Shown: positions 48,194-52,001 of the stretch, piece after piece | Numbering within the stretch: position 1 is the first letter of the stretch | Layout of the letters: each line of letters begins with the position of its first letter | Assembly (NCBI GenBank): GCA_947623915.1 | Contig: CANQIB010000007.1 | Coordinates: 68,583 to 120,583, forward strand | DNA length: 52,001 nucleotides | Source: an uncultured Ruminiclostridium sp. | Lineage (GTDB): Bacteria; Bacillota; Clostridia; Oscillospirales; Ruminococcaceae | Direction: 5' to 3' | The notes under the pieces: generated by a model | The model's input: the letters and a program-made list of their open reading frames with translations, nothing else | What the model was told of the DNA's origin: nothing | The model's database searches: none | Translations under genes and position numbers: made by a program

Positions 48194-50851
48194 ATGGCAA
48201 AAAAGCAAATCGTCAGCAGAAAAAAGGCGGCGTCTGCGGTAGTAAGTCCCGTAATAGTGGACAGCGTTGACGCTTTAAGACTGCGCATGGCGGAGGTAAG
48301 AGCGGCGCAGAAAGAATTTGCCGAATTTTCTCAGGAAAAGGTAGACGAGATATTCTTTGTGGCGGCGTCGGCTGCCAACAAAATGAGGATACCTCTCGCC
48401 AAGATGGCGGTGGAAGAGACCGGCATGGGCGTGGTAGAGGACAAGGTCATCAAGAACAATTACGCCAGCGAGCATATCTACAACGCATATCGGCGCACCA
48501 AGACCTGCGGTATAATCGAGCGGGACGAGGCATACGGCACCATGAAGATAGCCGAGCCCGTCGGCGTGGTCGCGGCGGTGATACCCACCACCAACCCCAC
48601 CTCCACCGCGATATTCAAGACGCTCATCTGTTTAAAGACACGCAACGGTATAATCATCAGCCCTCACCCCAGAGCTAAAAACTGCACCATCGCCGCCGCA
48701 AAGACGGTGCTTGACGCGGCGGTCAAGGCGGGCGCTCCCAAGGGCATAATCGCATGGATAGACGTACCGTCACTCGACCTTACCAACGAGGTCATGAGGA
48801 CCTCCGACCTTATACTTGCGACCGGCGGGCCGGGCATGGTAAAAGCGGCGTATTCTTCGGGAAAACCGGCGGTAGGCGTCGGCGCGGGAAACACTCCGGC
48901 GGTGATAGACGTCAGCGCGGATATAAAGCTCGCGGCCAGCTCCATCGTACATTCCAAGACTTTCGACAACGGTATGATATGCGCGTCGGAGCAGTCGGTC
49001 ATTGTTGCGGATAAAATATACGACAAGGTAAAGAAAGAATTTGAGGCGCTGGGCTGCTACTTCCTCACTCCCGAAGAAACCGAAAAGGTACGCAAGACTA
49101 TCCTGATAAACGGCGCGCTCAATGCAAAGATAGTAGGACAGCGGGCGGCGACCATCGCAAAGCTCGCGGGAGTCGAGGTAGACCCCAAGACCAAGGTGCT
49201 TATCGGAGAAGTCGAGAGCGTGGAGCTTGAAGAGGAATTCGCACACGAAAAGCTCTCTCCCGTGCTTGCCATGTACCGCGCCAAGGATTTTGACGACGCT
49301 ATGAGCAAGGCGGACAGACTGATAGCGGACGGCGGCTACGGACACACCGCGTCGCTGTACTGCAACGCGGTCACCGAACGTGCCAAGATAGAGAAATTCG
49401 GCGAAAGAATGAAGACCTGCCGTATACTGGTAAATACCCCCTCCTCCCACGGCGGAATAGGCGACCTTTACAACTTCAACCTCACCCCGTCATTGACGTT
49501 GGGCTGCGGCTCATGGGGCGGAAATTCCGTTGCGGAAAACGTCGGTGTAAAGCACCTGTTGAACATCAAAACAGTAGCCGAGAGGAGAGAGAATATGCTT
49601 TGGCTCAGACTGCCCGAAAAGGTTTATTTTAAGAAAGGCTGTATGCCGGTCGCTCTGGACGAGCTAGGCACGGTGATGGGCAAAAAGCGCGCGTTCATCG
49701 TCACCGATTCCTTCCTGTTCCATAACGGGAACACCAAACCGATAACCGATAAGCTGGACAGCATGGGCATAGTTCATTCCACCTTCTTCAACGTCGAGCC
49801 CGACCCGACGCTTGCCTGCGCCAAGGAGGGCGCGGCGCTGCTCACCCAGTTCAAGCCCGACGTTATAATCGCGCTGGGCGGCGGTTCGGCTATGGACGCG
49901 GCAAAGATAATGTGGGTGCTGTACGAGCATCCCGAAGCCGACTTCATGGACATGGCGATGAGATTTATCGACATACGCAAGAGAGTGTATACTTTCCCCA
50001 AGATGGGCGAAAAAGCGTACTTTGTCGCTATCCCCACCTCCTCAGGTACGGGTTCGGAGTGTACGCCGTTTGCGGTAATAACCGACGAAAAGACAGGCAT
50101 AAAGTATCCGCTTGCGGATTATGCGCTGCTGCCTAATATGGCGATAATAGATACCGACAACATGATGACTCAGCCCAAGGGACTGACCAGCGCTTCGGGT
50201 ATCGACGCGCTGACCCACGCGCTGGAGGCGTACGCGTCGGTAATGGCTACCGATTACACCGACGGGCTTGCGCTCAAAGCCGCAAAGCTGATATTTGAAT
50301 ATCTGCCGGACGCTTACGAGCACGGCGCTACCGACGTTGTCGCAAGAGAAAAGATGGCAAACGCCTCCACCATCGCGGGTATCGCGTTCGCTAACGCGTT
50401 CCTCGGCGTCTGCCACTCCATGGCACACAAGCTCGGCGCGTTCCATCATCTGCCGCACGGCGTAGCAAACGCGCTGCTGATAACGCAGGTAATGCGCTAC
50501 AACGCGGAGCCTAATCCCCAGAAGATGGGAACGTTCTCCCAGTACGACCACCCGCACACGCTGGAAAGATACTGCGAGGTCGCGGACTTCGTGGGCGCGG
50601 GCGGACGCACCAAGGAGGAGAAGTTTGAAAAGCTCATCGCCAAGATAGAGGAGCTTAAAGAAACCATCGGTATCAAAAAGACTATCCGCGATTACGGTAT
50701 CGACGAAAAAGACTTCCTTGACCGCTTGGACGACATGGTGGAACAGGCGTTCGACGATCAATGCACCGGCGCAAATCCGAGATACCCGCTGATGAGCGAA
50801 ATAAAGCAGATGTATCTGAACGCTTATTACGGAACGAACGAAAAAGTCTGA
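48194..50851 (+). CDS. adhE: Bifunctional acetaldehyde-CoA/alcohol dehydrogenase AdhE
   Basis: 885 aa, full length. The N-terminal aldehyde dehydrogenase domain (about 20-440) has the catalytic Cys263 in GMICASEQ and the CoA/NAD region PTTNPTST; the linker carries VKHLLNIKTVAERRENMLWL; the C-terminal iron alcohol dehydrogenase (about 460-870) has ALGGGSAMDAAKIMW and metal-binding histidines in GVCHSMAHKLGAFHH. It reduces acetyl-CoA to acetaldehyde and ethanol and reoxidises NADH; family members form spirosomes. ATG 48194 follows GAGGAGAAGG. The unusually long structured leader suggests RNA-level control. Confidence 0.97.
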   Translation: MAKKQIVSRKKAASAVVSPVIVDSVDALRLRMAEVRAAQKEFAEFSQEKVDEIFFVAASAANKMRIPLAKMAVEETGMGVVEDKVIKNNYASEHIYNAYRRTKTCGIIERDEAYGTMKIAEPVGVVAAVIPTTNPTSTAIFKTLICLKTRNGIIISPHPRAKNCTIAAAKTVLDAAVKAGAPKGIIAWIDVPSLDLTNEVMRTSDLILATGGPGMVKAAYSSGKPAVGVGAGNTPAVIDVSADIKLAASSIVHSKTFDNGMICASEQSVIVADKIYDKVKKEFEALGCYFLTPEETEKVRKTILINGALNAKIVGQRAATIAKLAGVEVDPKTKVLIGEVESVELEEEFAHEKLSPVLAMYRAKDFDDAMSKADRLIADGGYGHTASLYCNAVTERAKIEKFGERMKTCRILVNTPSSHGGIGDLYNFNLTPSLTLGCGSWGGNSVAENVGVKHLLNIKTVAERRENMLWLRLPEKVYFKKGCMPVALDELGTVMGKKRAFIVTDSFLFHNGNTKPITDKLDSMGIVHSTFFNVEPDPTLACAKEGAALLTQFKPDVIIALGGGSAMDAAKIMWVLYEHPEADFMDMAMRFIDIRKRVYTFPKMGEKAYFVAIPTSSGTGSECTPFAVITDEKTGIKYPLADYALLPNMAIIDTDNMMTQPKGLTSASGIDALTHALEAYASVMATDYTDGLALKAAKLIFEYLPDAYEHGATDVVAREKMANASTIAGIAFANAFLGVCHSMAHKLGAFHHLPHGVANALLITQVMRYNAEPNPQKMGTFSQYDHPHTLERYCEVADFVGAGGRTKEEKFEKLIAKIEELKETIGIKKTIRDYGIDEKDFLDRLDDMVEQAFDDQCTGANPRYPLMSEIKQMYLNAYYGTNEKV

Positions 50852-50868
50852 TCAAAAACAAAAAAATG

Positions 50869-50897
50869 ATCCCTGCGCGGTATCTACGCGCAGGGAT
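50869..50897 (+). terminator. Hairpin after adhE
   Basis: Perfect 11-bp stem ATCCCTGCGCG (50869-50879)/CGCGCAGGGAT (50887-50897). The T-tract is only TTC, and the ogt RBS begins eight bases later, so it may be a weak terminator or an mRNA 3' end stabiliser. Confidence 0.55.
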
Positions 50898-50913
50898 TTC
50901 TGATAGGAGCAAA

Positions 50914-51372
50914 ATGTACACGTCTACTTTTGAAATGCCGAATATTTCTCATACCGTAACGGTATATTCCGACGGGCTGGAGCTTACCGCGCTGGCGTTC
51001 GACGTTGTCGAGCCGGACTGCCCGAACGGTATCTGCAAGGAAGCCCAAAGGCAGCTCATGCAGTATTTTGACGGAAAGCGCAGGGAGTTTTCCCTGCCGT
51101 ATAAATTGCAGGGCGGGGAGTTTTTCCGCTCGGTCTTGAACGCGGTAAACGACATTCCCTACGGGAAAACGGCGAGCTACGGATATATCGCCCGCTCCGC
51201 GGGGCATATCGGCGCGGCAAGAGCGGTGGGAACGGCGCTTTCCAAAAACCCGCTTCCGATAATCATACCCTGCCACCGCATATTGCCGGCAAGCGGCGGG
51301 GTGGGGAATTACTTCGGTGGCAGGCTCAACGATGTAAAGGAATATCTTTTAAAACTGGAGAAGATAATATGA
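50914..51372 (+). CDS. ogt: Methylated-DNA-protein-cysteine methyltransferase
   Basis: 152 aa. The N-terminal ribonuclease-like half is followed by the methyltransferase core: NDIPYGKTASYGYIARSAG and the active site IIIPCHRI with the acceptor Cys120. It takes methyl from O6-methylguanine in a single suicidal reaction. I chose ATG 50914 behind GATAGGAGC; the in-frame ORF extending left to 50761 lies inside adhE. Its stop overlaps the next start (ATGA), so the two DNA repair genes are translationally coupled. Confidence 0.94.
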   Translation: MYTSTFEMPNISHTVTVYSDGLELTALAFDVVEPDCPNGICKEAQRQLMQYFDGKRREFSLPYKLQGGEFFRSVLNAVNDIPYGKTASYGYIARSAGHIGAARAVGTALSKNPLPIIIPCHRILPASGGVGNYFGGRLNDVKEYLLKLEKII

Positions 51373-52001
51373 CGGACGAAAAACAACTGCGCGAACGGCT
51401 CATATCCCTCGCCGATGAGAAGTACCGAGATTTCCACAGCGGCATAGTGGCCGACAGCGCGCATAAGATCATCGGAGTGCGCACGCCAGAGCTAAAAAAG
51501 ACGGCAAAGGAGCTTGCGGCGGAATATGCCGCGCTTTTTGAGCTTCCCGCCGAAAGCTATGAGGAGGTCGTGCTGAAAGGGCTTGCGCTCGGCATGGCGA
51601 AAGCGCCGCTTTCCGAAAAGCTGCCGTACATACGCCGCTACGCCGATATGGCGAGCAACTGGGCGGAATGTGACCTGTTCTGCTCCGCGCTCAAAATAAA
51701 AGAAAGCGAACGGGAGCAGCTTGCCGAATTTATCGACGGCATTATCTTTTCCCCGCGGGAATACGTCAGCCGTATCGGGATAGTGCTGTTTTTCTCAAAC
51801 TTCAAGGAGGAGGCGGACGCGCGCCGCGCCTTTGCCGCATATGAAAAAATACCGTCGGGGCGGTATTACGTCGATATGGCGATAGCTTGGGGAATTTCCG
51901 TGTACTGCGTATATTTCCCCGCGCTCACGGCAGAATATCTCGAAAGCGGCACGCTCTGCATGGACATAAAGAAAAAAGCCGCGCAGAAAATACGCGACAG
52001 C
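51369..52001 (+). CDS. DNA alkylation repair protein (AlkD-like), cut by window end
   Basis: 211 codons to the window edge with no stop, so the 3' end is missing. The sequence has the HEAT-like helices of the AlkD/AlkC group: SAHKIIGVRTPELKKTAKEL, the motif MASNWAECDLFCSALK, then IVLFFSNFKEEADARRAF and AIAWGISVYCVYFP. AlkD is a glycosylase for bulky or cationic alkylated bases; some relatives with WAECD lack activity. It is overlapping and coupled to the methyltransferase gene, so the pair forms an alkylation-damage module. Confidence 0.9.
   Translation, partial: MTDEKQLRERLISLADEKYRDFHSGIVADSAHKIIGVRTPELKKTAKELAAEYAALFELPAESYEEVVLKGLALGMAKAPLSEKLPYIRRYADMASNWAECDLFCSALKIKESEREQLAEFIDGIIFSPREYVSRIGIVLFFSNFKEEADARRAFAAYEKIPSGRYYVDMAIAWGISVYCVYFPALTAEYLESGTLCMDIKKKAAQKIRDS

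Noticed and set aside
48079-48270. 63-codon ORF overlapping the adhE start
   Set aside because: It overlaps adhE in another frame, contains the inverted-repeat arm, and has no RBS or family.

Overview
The window looks like chromosomal DNA of a Gram-positive anaerobe of the class Clostridia, probably Oscillospiraceae/Ruminococcaceae. The grounds are the SCIFF peptide with its radical-SAM maturase, an AdhE fermentation enzyme, strong GGAGG ribosome binding sites, clear sigma-A promoters (TTGACA-17-TATAAT type), frequent ATA isoleucine codons and no outer-membrane genes. This is inference; the species cannot be named from the sequence.

Layout. 1-1770: small rightward genes (56-aa protein, uridine-kinase-like nucleoside kinase, MIF-like tautomerase) ending at a bidirectional terminator. 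1769-4709: leftward operon (transglutaminase-like membrane protein, TrmL, DegV, a 58-aa protein resembling one PPR motif). 5004-5767: a solitary type IV major-pilin-like gene. 5861-7405: MATE transporter behind a hairpin/T-run leader. About 7406-12360: an AT-richer accessory island with two unknown genes, a frameshifted Nudix remnant, a RelBE-type toxin-antitoxin pair, an XRE regulator, a PadR/DUF2812 pair with a well-defined operator-promoter, and a truncated VirB6-like conjugation gene. 12455-25045: a type IV pilus machine (PilC, PilM-PilN fusion, PilO, a 946-aa PilX-like protein, two prepilin-like proteins, prepilin peptidase, PilB, PilT). 25191-26108: purine nucleoside phosphorylase. 26190-26421: a 42-aa lipoprotein. 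26788-28881: polysaccharide deacetylase and GT2 glycosyltransferase. 29137-30769: SCIFF peptide and maturase. 30788-40303: leftward run of an ABC transporter with a huge coiled coil, a 14-residue tandem-repeat protein, a CorC-like protein, a YcxB-like protein and AraD. 40385-47519: two large convergent c-di-GMP proteins (propeller/Y_Y_Y/HD-GYP, and LacI-sensor/GGDEF/GGDEF-like/EAL). 47715-52001: adhE with a leader of about 440 nt, then Ogt and a DNA alkylation repair protein cut by the window end.

The most unusual structure is a family of hairpin-rich intergenic elements of about 190-260 bp. There are four long copies (near 4754, 26441, 28901 and 43457) and two partial ones (near 7436 and 12375), all at gene 3' ends. 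In three of the four long copies the neighbouring terminator hairpin appears on both sides, as if the element had entered a terminator and duplicated it. No transposase is present. It looks like a non-autonomous mobile or RNA-processing element that uses terminators as targets, and I cannot assign it to a described family.

How the parts may work together (inference): PilB/PilT motility or DNA-uptake pili, the cell-wall-facing transglutaminase, deacetylase and permease proteins, and the two c-di-GMP proteins suggest a surface-behaviour neighbourhood. The island between the solitary pilin gene and the main pilus cluster carries conjugative-element debris and mobile-type accessory genes.
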